Assembly (NCBI GenBank): GCA_944354125.1
Contig: CALVPT010000002.1
Location: forward strand, 1 to 64,000
Direction of reading: 5' to 3'
Source: an uncultured Clostridia bacterium
Lineage (GTDB): Bacteria > Bacillota > Clostridia > Christensenellales > Borkfalkiaceae
DNA: 64,000 nucleotides
This document shows positions 56,760-64,000 of this stretch, piece after piece (position 1 is the first letter of the stretch; every line of letters begins with the position of its first letter). Below the pieces are notes generated by a model. That model did no database searches. It saw only the letters and a list, made by a program, of their open reading frames with translations, and had not been told where the DNA came from. A program made the translations under genes and the position numbers.

Positions 56760-59363
56760 ATGCAGTACTTCGACAAGGACTTTGACGTTGCCCTGAACGA
56801 CACGCATTCGTCGCCGCAGGGACTTACGGACGAAGAAGCGGCTGACATTCTCGCCAAAGAGGGCAAAAACGCCCTGGAGGGAGCAAAGAAAAAGCCGTTC
56901 ATACTCAAACTTTTATCGCAGTTCGTCGACCCGATGATAATAGTCTTACTCGTATCTGCGGCAGTTTCGGCGATAATAGCCATAGTCAGAAAGGAATATT
57001 CGGAGCTGATAGACAGCGGAATTATACTTCTCATAGTCATACTGAACGCCATCATAGGGCTTGTGCAGGAGAGCAAGGCGGAAAACGCCCTGGAGGCTCT
57101 GAAGAGCAACAACAAGCCGTATGCAAAGGTAACGCGCGGCGGCGAGAGAAAGGTAATACCCACCGAGGAGCTGGTCCGCGGCGACATAGTCCTGCTGGAA
57201 GCGGGCGACGTGGTGCCTGCCGACCTGAGGCTGATAAGTTCGGCATCCCTGAAGATTGAGGAAGCGGCGCTGACGGGCGAGTCCGTACCCGTAGATAAGG
57301 ACGCGGCTGCCGTAGTCGGCGAAAAGGCCGCGCTGGGCGACAGGATTAACATGGCGTATTCGACGGGCACCGTGACATACGGCAGGGGCAGCGGCGTAGT
57401 CGTGGCGACTGGCATGCATACCGAGACGGGCAAGATAGCAAAGATGCTGACCGACGTAAAGGAATCGCCCTCTCCCCTCAACCGTCAGCTGGCAAAGACG
57501 GCGAAAATACTGTCCTTTGCCGTGCTGGGCATTGCGCTTGTCATATTCCTGGTCAGCGTGTTCGCATACAAGTCGGACGTTATGAGCGCATTCATGACAG
57601 CTGTAGCCATAGCCGTTGCGGCAATACCCGAGGGATTGCCCGCGGTGGTTACGATAGTGCTCGCCATGGGCGTGCAGAAGATGAGCAAACGCCGCGCGAT
57701 AGTAAAGAACCTGCCCTCGGTCGAAACGCTGGGCTGCTGCGAGGTAATATGCTCGGATAAGACGGGCACGCTTACCCTGAACAGGATGACCGTAAGGGAG
57801 ACATACTGCCCGGGCGGAAACGAAAAACTTCTCAATACAATAATGGCGCTGTGCAACGACAGCGTAAAGACAAAGGACGGGCTTGCGGGCGACCCCACGG
57901 AGACGGCGCTGGTTGCATATGCCGAGTTGCAGGGCGACGACTTTGACAGGCTTACGGCGGCAAACCCCAGAATCAACGAACTGCCCTTCGACAGCGTGAG
58001 AAAGCTGATGACGACCGTGCACGAGACAGAGCGCGGCGAGATGAGCTATACCAAGGGCGCGCCCGACATACTGCTTGCGCGGTGCAAATACGTACTCGGC
58101 GAAAACGGCGAAAAAAAGCCGCTTGACGATAAGACGAGGGCGGCAATATCGGCGGCAAATTCCGCCATGGCGAACAAGGCGCTGAGGGTGCTTGCCGCGG
58201 CATATGCCGAGGGCAATACGCTTGAAGAGCGCGACATGATATTCGTAGGACTGACGGGAATGATAGACCCCCCGAGGGACGAAGTAAAGGACGCCGTAAA
58301 AGAATGCCGCACGGCAGGCATACACGTAGTCATGATAACGGGCGACCACCCCGACACGGCAAAGGCGATAGCGCGCGAGCTGGACATACTGCGCGACGGC
58401 GACCTTACCGCGACGGGCGCGGAGCTTGACGCGATGAGCGACGACGAGCTGTATGCAAACATTTCGAGATATTCCGTATTCTCGCGCGTCAGCCCCGAAA
58501 ATAAGGTCAGAATAGTCAAGGCGTTCCGCTATAACGGCAAAGTGACCGCGATGACGGGCGACGGCGTGAACGACGCTCCCTCCATCAAGGAGGCGGACAT
58601 AGGCATAGGCATGGGCATTACGGGCACTCAGGTTTCCAAGGAGGCGGCGGACATAATATTGACCGACGACAATTTTGCAACCATTGAGGGCGCCGTAGAA
58701 GAGGGCAGAAAGATATTCGCCAACATAACAAAGGCAATACAGTTCCTGCTCTCCGCCAACATTGCCGAGGTGCTTTGCCTTTTCATTGCAACCGTAATAC
58801 TCAACGTAGAATTTTTGACACCCGTAATGATACTTTGGGTAAACCTTGTAACCGACTCCTTCCCCGCACTTTCGCTGGGTACCGAGGGCGCTGAAAAGGA
58901 CGTAATGAAGCAACCGCCGAGAAAGAGCAATTCCTCGCTGTTTGCAGGCACTCTCGGCAAGGACATACTCATTCAGGGCATAATGCAGACGGCGCTTGTC
59001 CTGCTCGCCTTCTCGATAGGCTACTACGTAATGCCAGACGGCGTAGCCAACCACGACGTGGCAATGACGATGGCATTCGTCAGCCTGTGCTTTATTCAGC
59101 TTTTCCACTCGTTCAACCTGCGCTCGCAGAGAAATTCGGTTCTGACGCGCAAGTTCTTCAGCAACAAATACCTCGATTTGTCAGCTCTTCTCGGAATTGT
59201 CCTGACGCTTGCGGTAGTGCTGATACCCTTCTTCAACGACATTTTCCGCACCGCGCCCCTGACCGCCGCCGAATGGGCGATAGCCATAGGCGTATCGGTT
59301 GCAATTATTCCGCTGGTCGAGCTGCAGAAGCTAATAGAGCGCCTGATTGCAAGAAAAAAATAA
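56760..59363 (+). CDS. P-type cation (Ca2+/Mn2+-type) ATPase
   Basis: The 867-residue pump starts at ATG 56760 with AAAGGAGG 4 nt upstream. It has actuator TGES near 180, M4 IPEGLPAVV, phosphorylation site CSDKTGTLT near 328, [10 protein letters not shown], and M5/M6 motifs SANIAEV and [13 protein letters not shown]. These match the calcium-type sites of SERCA-like pumps; some bacterial members move Mn2+. It has the same architecture as the ATPase at 38710 but is clearly diverged. It is expressed from its own promoter with an attenuator-like leader, so metal-dependent control is likely. Confidence 0.92.
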   Translation: MQYFDKDFDVALNDTHSSPQGLTDEEAADILAKEGKNALEGAKKKPFILKLLSQFVDPMIIVLLVSAAVSAIIAIVRKEYSELIDSGIILLIVILNAIIGLVQESKAENALEALKSNNKPYAKVTRGGERKVIPTEELVRGDIVLLEAGDVVPADLRLISSASLKIEEAALTGESVPVDKDAAAVVGEKAALGDRINMAYSTGTVTYGRGSGVVVATGMHTETGKIAKMLTDVKESPSPLNRQLAKTAKILSFAVLGIALVIFLVSVFAYKSDVMSAFMTAVAIAVAAIPEGLPAVVTIVLAMGVQKMSKRRAIVKNLPSVETLGCCEVICSDKTGTLTLNRMTVRETYCPGGNEKLLNTIMALCNDSVKTKDGLAGDPTETALVAYAELQGDDFDRLTAANPRINELPFDSVRKLMTTVHETERGEMSYTKGAPDILLARCKYVLGENGEKKPLDDKTRAAISAANSAMANKALRVLAAAYAEGNTLEERDMIFVGLTGMIDPPRDEVKDAVKECRTAGIHVVMITGDHPDTAKAIARELDILRDGDLTATGAELDAMSDDELYANISRYSVFSRVSPENKVRIVKAFRYNGKVTAMTGDGVNDAPSIKEADIGIGMGITGTQVSKEAADIILTDDNFATIEGAVEEGRKIFANITKAIQFLLSANIAEVLCLFIATVILNVEFLTPVMILWVNLVTDSFPALSLGTEGAEKDVMKQPPRKSNSSLFAGTLGKDILIQGIMQTALVLLAFSIGYYVMPDGVANHDVAMTMAFVSLCFIQLFHSFNLRSQRNSVLTRKFFSNKYLDLSALLGIVLTLAVVLIPFFNDIFRTAPLTAAEWAIAIGVSVAIIPLVELQKLIERLIARKK

Positions 59364-59387
59364 CCCTTAAAACAGTTGAAAAAGTTG

Positions 59388-59417
59388 GGGGCGGCGCCGC
59401 ATAAGCGGCGCCGCCCC
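59388..59417 (+). terminator. Terminator of the second P-type ATPase
   Basis: Perfect GC-rich stem GGGGCGGCGCCGC and complement, followed by TTGATTTT. Confidence 0.85.
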
Positions 59418-59446
59418 TTGATTTTACCGACGCAAAAAAACGACTA

Positions 59447-59475
59447 TTGACGAACCTTAATTTCCGTGTTATAAT
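59447..59475 (+). promoter_or_regulatory. Promoter of the 128-aa membrane protein
   Basis: TTGACG (59447-59452), 17 bp and TATAAT (59470-59475). Confidence 0.75.
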
Positions 59476-59523
59476 AAGCTTACAGAATAAAACTTATGCA
59501 CGCATGCAGAAGGACGAGCGAAT

Positions 59524-59910
59524 ATGAAACACTCATTGGAATTGTTGCTTTACATAGGCAAACAGGTTACGGCATCGGGTAAAAAACGCATAATTTATTC
59601 GATTGTCAATATACTCCTTATGGCGGCGGCGGTAGGAAGCGCGATAGGCATAAGGACGCTTTACCTCGGAATGGGCGAAATAAACATATTTGCCGCCATT
59701 ATCGGCATAATTCTCCTGGCGGCATTGTGCATAATTTTCGCGCTGGACGGAGTAATTGCGCAGCTTGTGTTGCTCGTTGCCTCGGGCATAGGAATGTTCA
59801 ACAAGGCTGAGCCCGATAACCGCGCGGCGAACGTCATTGCATTCATAATCGCCCTGCTCTCGACCGTGGGCGTGGCGGCGGCGCTTGCAATATACCTTTC
59901 CGCGACCTAG
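59524..59910 (+). CDS. Small four-TM membrane protein of unknown function
   Basis: The 128-residue protein has four membrane segments (about 23-43, 52-72, 74-94, 102-124) and a short basic N-terminus (LYIGKQVTASGKKR). I do not recognise the family. It stands alone between two terminators, with its own good promoter, so it is probably expressed independently. A ribosome binding site is weak (GGACGAGCG upstream). Confidence 0.7.
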   Translation: MKHSLELLLYIGKQVTASGKKRIIYSIVNILLMAAAVGSAIGIRTLYLGMGEINIFAAIIGIILLAALCIIFALDGVIAQLVLLVASGIGMFNKAEPDNRAANVIAFIIALLSTVGVAAALAIYLSAT

Positions 59911-59956
59911 CGAAAACGGCCGCGCATCGGCGGCAATTCAATACAGGCATAAAAAA

Positions 59957-59990
59957 GGCGGCGCAACGGATATTTTTCCGTTGCGCCGCC
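59957..59990. terminator. Bidirectional terminator between the membrane protein and glyA
   Basis: A 14-bp stem, GGCGGCGCAACGGA and its complement. Six T follow on the minus strand and a later T-run on the plus strand. Confidence 0.88.
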
Positions 59991-60010
59991 CTGCATTTTT
60001 CAGCGCTGAA

Positions 60011-61261
60011 TTATCTTACGCAGTCGGCATAGAGAGGGAACGCATCGCACAGCGCCTTTACCTCTGCGGTGATGTGCGCAAAGCTTTCCTCCTTCTTTTC
60101 GATGACCTCTGCTATGAGGCGGGCAATCTTTCTTGCCTCCTCTTCCTTCATTCCCCTGGTCGTCATTGCAGGCGTGCCCAGCCTTATGCCGCTGGTGACA
60201 AACGGTTTCTGCGTGTCGAAGGGAATGGCATTCTTATTGACGGTGATGTGCACCTCGTCGAGCATATGCTCGAGCTCCTTGCCCGTCATGCCCTTGTCGG
60301 TGAGGTTGAGAAGTATGAGGTGATTGTCGGTGCCGCCCGAGACCATCTTTACTCCGAGTTTTGTGAACTCGTCCGCCATGGCTGCGGCGTTCTTGACTAT
60401 CTGCTTCTGATATTCCTTGAATTCGGGGGTTAGCGCCTCCTTGAACGCAACTGCCTTTGCCGCAATTATGTGCATCAGAGGTCCGCCCTGTATGCCGGGG
60501 AATATGGCCTTGTCGATTGCCTTGCCGTACTCCTCCTTGCACATGATTACGCCGCCCCTGGGACCCCTCAAGGTCTTGTGCGTGGTAGTCGTGACGAAGT
60601 CGGCATAGGGTACGGGCGAGGGATGAAGTCCTGCCGCAACCAGACCTGCAATATGGGCTATGTCTACCATCATGTATGCGCCGACCTTGTCGCATATCTC
60701 CCTTATGCGCTTGAAGTCGATTATTCTGGGATATGCGCTGGCGCCCGAAACTATAAGCTTGGGCTTGCACTCGAGGGCGATTTTTTCCATCTCGTCGTAG
60801 TCGATGCGCTCGTCGTCCTTGCTTACGCCGTAGGGCACGATGTGGAAGTATTTGCCCGAAATATTTACGGGCGAGCCGTGCGAGAGATGTCCGCCGTGAG
60901 CGAGATTCATGCCCATTACCGTATCGCCGGGCTGGAGCATAGCAAAGAATACCGCGAGGTTTGCGCTGGCGCCCGAATGGGGCTGAACGTTGCAGTATTC
61001 GCAGCCGAAAATTTCCTTGAGTCTGTTGCGAGCCAAATCTTCGGCTATGTCGACAAACTGGCAACCGCCGTAATATCTGTGTCCGGGATAGCCCTCCGCA
61101 TACTTATTGGTGAGGTGCGAACCTGCCGCGGCAAGCACCGCGGGGGAGACGAAATTTTCGCTTGCGATGAGCTCTATATTGCCCTGCTGGCGGGAAAGCT
61201 CAAGCTTTAACGCCTCGGCAACTTCGGGGTCGGTCTGTTCTATCAATGAAATATCGATCAT
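60011..61261 (-). CDS. glyA: Serine hydroxymethyltransferase
   Basis: The 416-residue PLP enzyme has [15 protein letters not shown] near 50-64, the PLP-binding Lys in [14 protein letters not shown] near 224 and GTPAMTTRG near 360. It interconverts serine and glycine with tetrahydrofolate and so feeds methylene-THF to MetF. It is monocistronic, with a promoter at 61296-61324 and ribosome binding site CGGAG. Confidence 0.97.
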   Translation of the reverse strand: MIDISLIEQTDPEVAEALKLELSRQQGNIELIASENFVSPAVLAAAGSHLTNKYAEGYPGHRYYGGCQFVDIAEDLARNRLKEIFGCEYCNVQPHSGASANLAVFFAMLQPGDTVMGMNLAHGGHLSHGSPVNISGKYFHIVPYGVSKDDERIDYDEMEKIALECKPKLIVSGASAYPRIIDFKRIREICDKVGAYMMVDIAHIAGLVAAGLHPSPVPYADFVTTTTHKTLRGPRGGVIMCKEEYGKAIDKAIFPGIQGGPLMHIIAAKAVAFKEALTPEFKEYQKQIVKNAAAMADEFTKLGVKMVSGGTDNHLILLNLTDKGMTGKELEHMLDEVHITVNKNAIPFDTQKPFVTSGIRLGTPAMTTRGMKEEEARKIARLIAEVIEKKEESFAHITAEVKALCDAFPLYADCVR

Positions 61262-61295
61262 AATTAACTCCGTAAAAATTTATAAATATGCAATA

Positions 61296-61324
61296 ATTCT
61301 ACCATACATTCTGAAAATATACAA
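61296..61324 (-). promoter_or_regulatory. Promoter of glyA
   Basis: TTGTAT (61319-61324), 17 bp and TAGAAT (61296-61301) on the minus strand. Confidence 0.65.
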
Positions 61325-61436
61325 TAATTTGGAGATAATTTTTTAATAATTTATTTTTTATGCCCGAACGCCGTATCTGCCCACTACAATTTTCCGAGAC
61401 ATTTTTATCGTTCGGTAAAAATATCCGCCTATGCCC

Positions 61437-61486
61437 AAAAAAAAGCCGCCCTGCGGTTGCCTTGAATATGGCAACCGCAGGGCGGC
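61437..61486 (-). terminator. Terminator of hslU-hisS-trxA
   Basis: A perfect 17-bp stem (GCCGCCCTGCGGTTGCC with complement, 61445-61486) followed on the minus strand by eight T. Confidence 0.92.
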
Positions 61487-61500
61487 ATATCAATCAGATG

Positions 61501-61815
61501 TCAAAGATTTTCGGCGAAGAACTCATCAGCCTCGCTCTGAGACATATAGCCGAGCGACTTTCTGACCATCTCGCCGCCCTTGAAGACGCCGACGAGGGGT
61601 ATGCTCATTATGCCGTAGCGAGCGGCGAGCTCCATATTTTCATCGATGTCCACCTTTACGAACACTGCCTTATCGGCATACTTTTCCGCGCACTTGTCGA
61701 TTACGGGCGCAAGCATCTTGCAGGGGCCGCACCACGTAGCGAAGAAGTCGCAGACTACCGTCTTATCGCCCGAAATGAGCGCGTCGAAATTATCCTTATT
61801 GACCTTTTCTACCAT
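61501..61815 (-). CDS. trxA: Thioredoxin
   Basis: The 104-residue protein has the redox centre ATWCGPCKM near 28-36 and the cis-Pro in MSIPLVGVFKGG near 73. It reduces protein disulfides in the cytoplasm. It starts 16 nt after hisS and is the last gene before a strong terminator. Confidence 0.96.
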   Translation of the reverse strand: MVEKVNKDNFDALISGDKTVVCDFFATWCGPCKMLAPVIDKCAEKYADKAVFVKVDIDENMELAARYGIMSIPLVGVFKGGEMVRKSLGYMSQSEADEFFAENL

Positions 61816-61831
61816 AAAAAAGCCTCCTCTA

Positions 61832-63085
61832 TCAATTATTCTTCAAAAATGCGTAAATATCCGCAAACGGTACGCAAGTTACGCTGCCGTCCGACATTTT
61901 TTTGACATTGCAGACGCCCGTCTCCAACTCGGTTCCGCCGATTACTACTACATATTTTGCGCCGAGCTTGTCCGCATACTTGAGCTGAGCCTTGACCGAG
62001 CGCGCCATGAGGTCGCCTTCGGCGGATATGCCCTGCGTCCTCAGTCCGTTGACGAGCGAAAACGCCTTTGCCCTGGACGCATCGTCCATGCCTGCTATAT
62101 ACACTTCGGGCACGGGAGCTTCGGGGAAGGGAACGCCCGTGTTTTCCATGAGGAGCACCAGCCTTTCCAGCCCTGCGGCAAAGCCTATTGCAGGCACGTT
62201 GCCGCCGCCGAGTTCGGAAATAAGCCCGTCGTATCTGCCTCCGCCGCATACCGTGCCCTGCGCGCCTATCGAGGTGGACACGAATTCAAACACCGTACGC
62301 GTATAGTAGTCAAGTCCCCTGACTATGTCGGGATTTACCGCATACTCTACACCCAGTCCGTCCAAAAGGGTCTTTACCCTCTCGAAATGCGCCCTGCAAT
62401 CGGGGCAGAGATAGTCGAGTATCTTTGGAGCGTTTGCCGTAATCTTTTTGCACCTCTCCTCCTTGCAGTCTATCATTCGGAGGGGATTCTTATCGAAACG
62501 CTCGTTGCAGGTTGCGCACATCTCGCCGAGATGAGGGCGGAAATAGTCCTTGAGCGCCCTGTTGTATTCGGCGCGGCAGCTCTTGCAGCCTATCGAATTT
62601 ATCTCCAGACGGGTATCCCTGATGCCCAGCTTTTTTAAGAAAGATGACGCCGCAAAGATGACTTCGGCATCGGCTTCGGGCGCGGAAGTGCCGAACACCT
62701 CTATGCCGAACTGGTGGAACTCCCTCAGTCTTCCCGCCTGCGGTCTTTCATAGCGGTAGCAGGGGGCAATGTAATATGCCTTCAATGGAAGCGGAGCGTT
62801 TGCAAGTCCGTTTTCTATGAACATTCTCGCCGCTCCTGCCGTGCCTTCGGGCTTTAAGGTTATGCTCCTGCCGCCCTTGTCCTCGAAGGTGTACATCTCC
62901 TTGGTGACGACGTCGGTCGTCTCGCCTACGCCCCTCAAAAAGAGTTCGGTATGCTCGAACACGGGTGTGCGAATTTCCCTTATGTTGAAGTCCTTTGCAA
63001 CCTCTCTAGCCGCATTTTCGATGAACTGCCACTTGTACGATTCCGAAGGCAGGACGTCCTTTGTTCCTTTGGGTATGTTTATCAT
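61832..63085 (-). CDS. hisS: Histidyl-tRNA synthetase
   Basis: The 417-residue class II synthetase has motif 2 in PCYRYERPQAGRLREFHQFG, the His-specific GLDYYTRTVFE near 258 and motif 3 GFAAGLERL. An insert with CxxC pairs (GCKSC, CATC, CPDC) is a common bacterial HisRS feature. It charges tRNA-His. The ribosome binding site AAAGGAG overlaps the end of the structured element at 63096-63347. No T-box leader is visible. Confidence 0.97.
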   Translation of the reverse strand: MINIPKGTKDVLPSESYKWQFIENAAREVAKDFNIREIRTPVFEHTELFLRGVGETTDVVTKEMYTFEDKGGRSITLKPEGTAGAARMFIENGLANAPLPLKAYYIAPCYRYERPQAGRLREFHQFGIEVFGTSAPEADAEVIFAASSFLKKLGIRDTRLEINSIGCKSCRAEYNRALKDYFRPHLGEMCATCNERFDKNPLRMIDCKEERCKKITANAPKILDYLCPDCRAHFERVKTLLDGLGVEYAVNPDIVRGLDYYTRTVFEFVSTSIGAQGTVCGGGRYDGLISELGGGNVPAIGFAAGLERLVLLMENTGVPFPEAPVPEVYIAGMDDASRAKAFSLVNGLRTQGISAEGDLMARSVKAQLKYADKLGAKYVVVIGGTELETGVCNVKKMSDGSVTCVPFADIYAFLKNN

Positions 63086-63095
63086 AAAATTCTCC

Positions 63096-63347
63096 TTTCG
63101 TAAATTTGTTGCTTAGTCAGCAACAAATTTGACGAGTTGTAGCGGCACTACTTCTTAAGTAATACCGGGCGCAAGCAAAATCACAATTTTGCGCCGGCGC
63201 ACCACATTTGTGGCTTCGCCACCTCGGTAGGTGAAGGCGGCGCAATTATTATATTTGAGAGCGTTTTAAGATTGCGCCGCCGAGGGCAACGCCCTTGAAA
63301 TCGTACAATTTTGTTTGCGACACCAGCAAACAAAATTTACGAAATCC
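63096..63347. repeat. MITE-like structured element between hslU and hisS
   Basis: The ends are inverted repeats: TTTCGTAAATTTGTTGC (from 63096) against TTTCGTAAATTTTGTTTGC read on the other strand (to about 63344). Each end also forms a hairpin of its own: 63102-63112 with 63120-63130 (11 bp, loop TTAGTCA) and 63307-63318 with 63326-63337 (12 bp, loop GACACCA). An inner perfect 11-bp stem joins GGCGGCGCAAT (63236-63246) with ATTGCGCCGCC (63271-63281), and another near 63167-63195 pairs GGCGCAA/CAAAAT segments. It has no ORF. It fills the whole gap between the hslU stop and the hisS ribosome binding site. Confidence 0.6.
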
Positions 63348-64000
63348 TTATATTATATATTTTCTCATATCCCTGCTCTTAATCATCTTTGCAAGGTGAT
63401 CTTCGACGTATGCCGCATCGATTTTTAAAGTTACTATGGGATAGTCGTTGCCGCCTGCATTGTAGGATATATCCTCGAGCAGGTATTCCATTACCGTATG
63501 CAGTCTTCTTGCGCCGATGTCCTCGCTGGTGGCGTTGGCATCTTCGGCAATCTCGGCAATCTTTTCGATGGCGTCGGGCATGAACTGCAGGTCGATGTTG
63601 TCGACCGAAAGCAGAGCCGCGTACTGCATTGTTATGGCGTTCTGCGGCTGGGTAAGGATATTTATGAAATCCTGCTTTGTCAGGCTCTTCAGCTCCACGA
63701 GAATGGGGAATCTGCCCTGAAGTTCGGGGATTAAGTCCTCCACCTTGGACACGTGGAAGGCGCCTGCCGCTATGAACAGTATATAGTCGGTCTTTATGGG
63801 GCCGTATTTGGTCATTACCGTACAGCCTTCGACTATGGGCAGAATATCCCTCTGCACGCCCTCGCGACTGACGTCCGCGCCCTGATTGCCCTTGCCAGCA
63901 ATCTTGTCTATTTCGTCTATGAAGATTATGCCGTCGTTTTCCGCCCTGCGGATTGCCTCGGCATTGACCGCATCGTTGTCTATGAGCTTATCCGCCTCCT
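63348..64000 (-). CDS. hslU: ATP-dependent protease ATPase subunit HslU, C-terminal part
   Basis: The minus-strand frame is open from the right edge to the stop at 63348-63350, about 217 residues. Walker [19 protein letters not shown] is near the right edge, followed by [15 protein letters not shown], sensor regions and the C-terminal domain with [18 protein letters not shown]. This matches the HslU AAA+ unfoldase that feeds the HslV peptidase; hslV is expected upstream, outside the window. The C-terminus (MRKYII) fits the short tail that docks into HslV. The internal start usually suggested (63857) is not real because the frame continues through it. Confidence 0.93.
   Translation of the reverse strand, partial: EADKLIDNDAVNAEAIRRAENDGIIFIDEIDKIAGKGNQGADVSREGVQRDILPIVEGCTVMTKYGPIKTDYILFIAAGAFHVSKVEDLIPELQGRFPILVELKSLTKQDFINILTQPQNAITMQYAALLSVDNIDLQFMPDAIEKIAEIAEDANATSEDIGARRLHTVMEYLLEDISYNAGGNDYPIVTLKIDAAYVEDHLAKMIKSRDMRKYII

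Noticed and set aside
56580..56760. yybP-ykoY manganese riboswitch
   Set aside because: A GGGGAATA word resembles the conserved GGGGAGTA, but the second conserved loop is missing, so only an unclassified attenuator is reported.
56946..59108. 720-codon frame antisense to the second P-type ATPase
   Set aside because: It is entirely inside the ATPase gene, which has every expected motif.
63086..63347. T-box riboswitch upstream of hisS
   Set aside because: The conserved T-box sequence (AGGGTGG then ACCGCG) is absent; the stems are explained as an inverted-repeat element.
1..64000. CRISPR array
   Set aside because: No series of direct repeats with regular unique spacers was seen on either strand, and no cas gene is present.

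Overview
The window reads as a chromosomal segment of an anaerobic member of the Clostridia, probably a gut commensal related to Christensenellales. This is an inference from gene families: a B12-dependent methionine synthase with a separate reactivation protein, HslU, a zinc-type S18, an UgpC/MsmK-type ABC ATPase, hexuronate and beta-glucan catabolism, and promoters that are mostly sigma-A type with 17-bp spacers. No taxonomic marker gene such as rRNA is present.

Layout. (1) 1-4037 is the right end of an integrative element that uses the 3' end of tRNA-Gln(CUG). It has a cut-off divergent gene, a sigma-region-4 protein, a degenerate MobV-like protein with an apparent AUA start, a leader ORF and a tyrosine integrase, followed by candidate integrase arm sites. 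(2) 4309-9274: esterase, YhaO/YhaN-like nuclease-ATPase pair, a membrane protein and a small ORF. (3) 9318-11490: SDR dehydrogenase and the rpsF-ssb-rpsR operon. (4) 11502-17950: a large surface protein with internal repeats, the CCA enzyme, and divergently a lipid kinase overlapping a PAS-SpoIIE phosphatase. The two divergent promoters share one palindromic -35 box. (5) 18253-25622: an altered RadC paralogue with a two-component system, a PepV-like peptidase, an ECF sigma factor translationally coupled to a membrane beta-propeller protein, and an SGNH hydrolase. (6) 25762-31058: tRNA-Ser(GCU), then a four-gene surface O-acylation cassette (MBOAT plus two SGNH proteins fused to leucine-rich repeats). 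(7) 31275-37381: a beta-glucan locus of GH16, a Big_2 lipoprotein and a domain-permuted GH3. (8) 38054-46695: flavoprotein, P-type ATPase, GT28-like glycosyltransferase and the metF / reactivation / metH operon. (9) 47004-56363: an eight-gene hexuronate operon (eda-VOC, kdgK, TIM-barrel epimerase, kduI, ABC ATPase, uxaB, uxaA, uxaC). (10) 56547-64000: a second P-type ATPase behind an attenuator-like leader, a small membrane protein, glyA, and hslU-hisS-trxA. A structured inverted-repeat element fills the hslU-hisS gap.

How it fits together. The hexuronate operon takes glucuronate and galacturonate (UxaC, UxaB, UxaA) and unsaturated pectin or glycosaminoglycan products (KduI, then probably the SDR at 9358) to 2-keto-3-deoxygluconate, then through KdgK and Eda to pyruvate and glyceraldehyde-3-phosphate. 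The glucanase cluster supplies glucose from beta-glucan at the cell surface. GlyA, MetF and the split MetH share folate one-carbon units. The SGNH/MBOAT cassette, the permuted GH3, the altered RadC/two-component unit, the sigma/beta-propeller pair and the leader of the second ATPase are the parts most worth follow-up.
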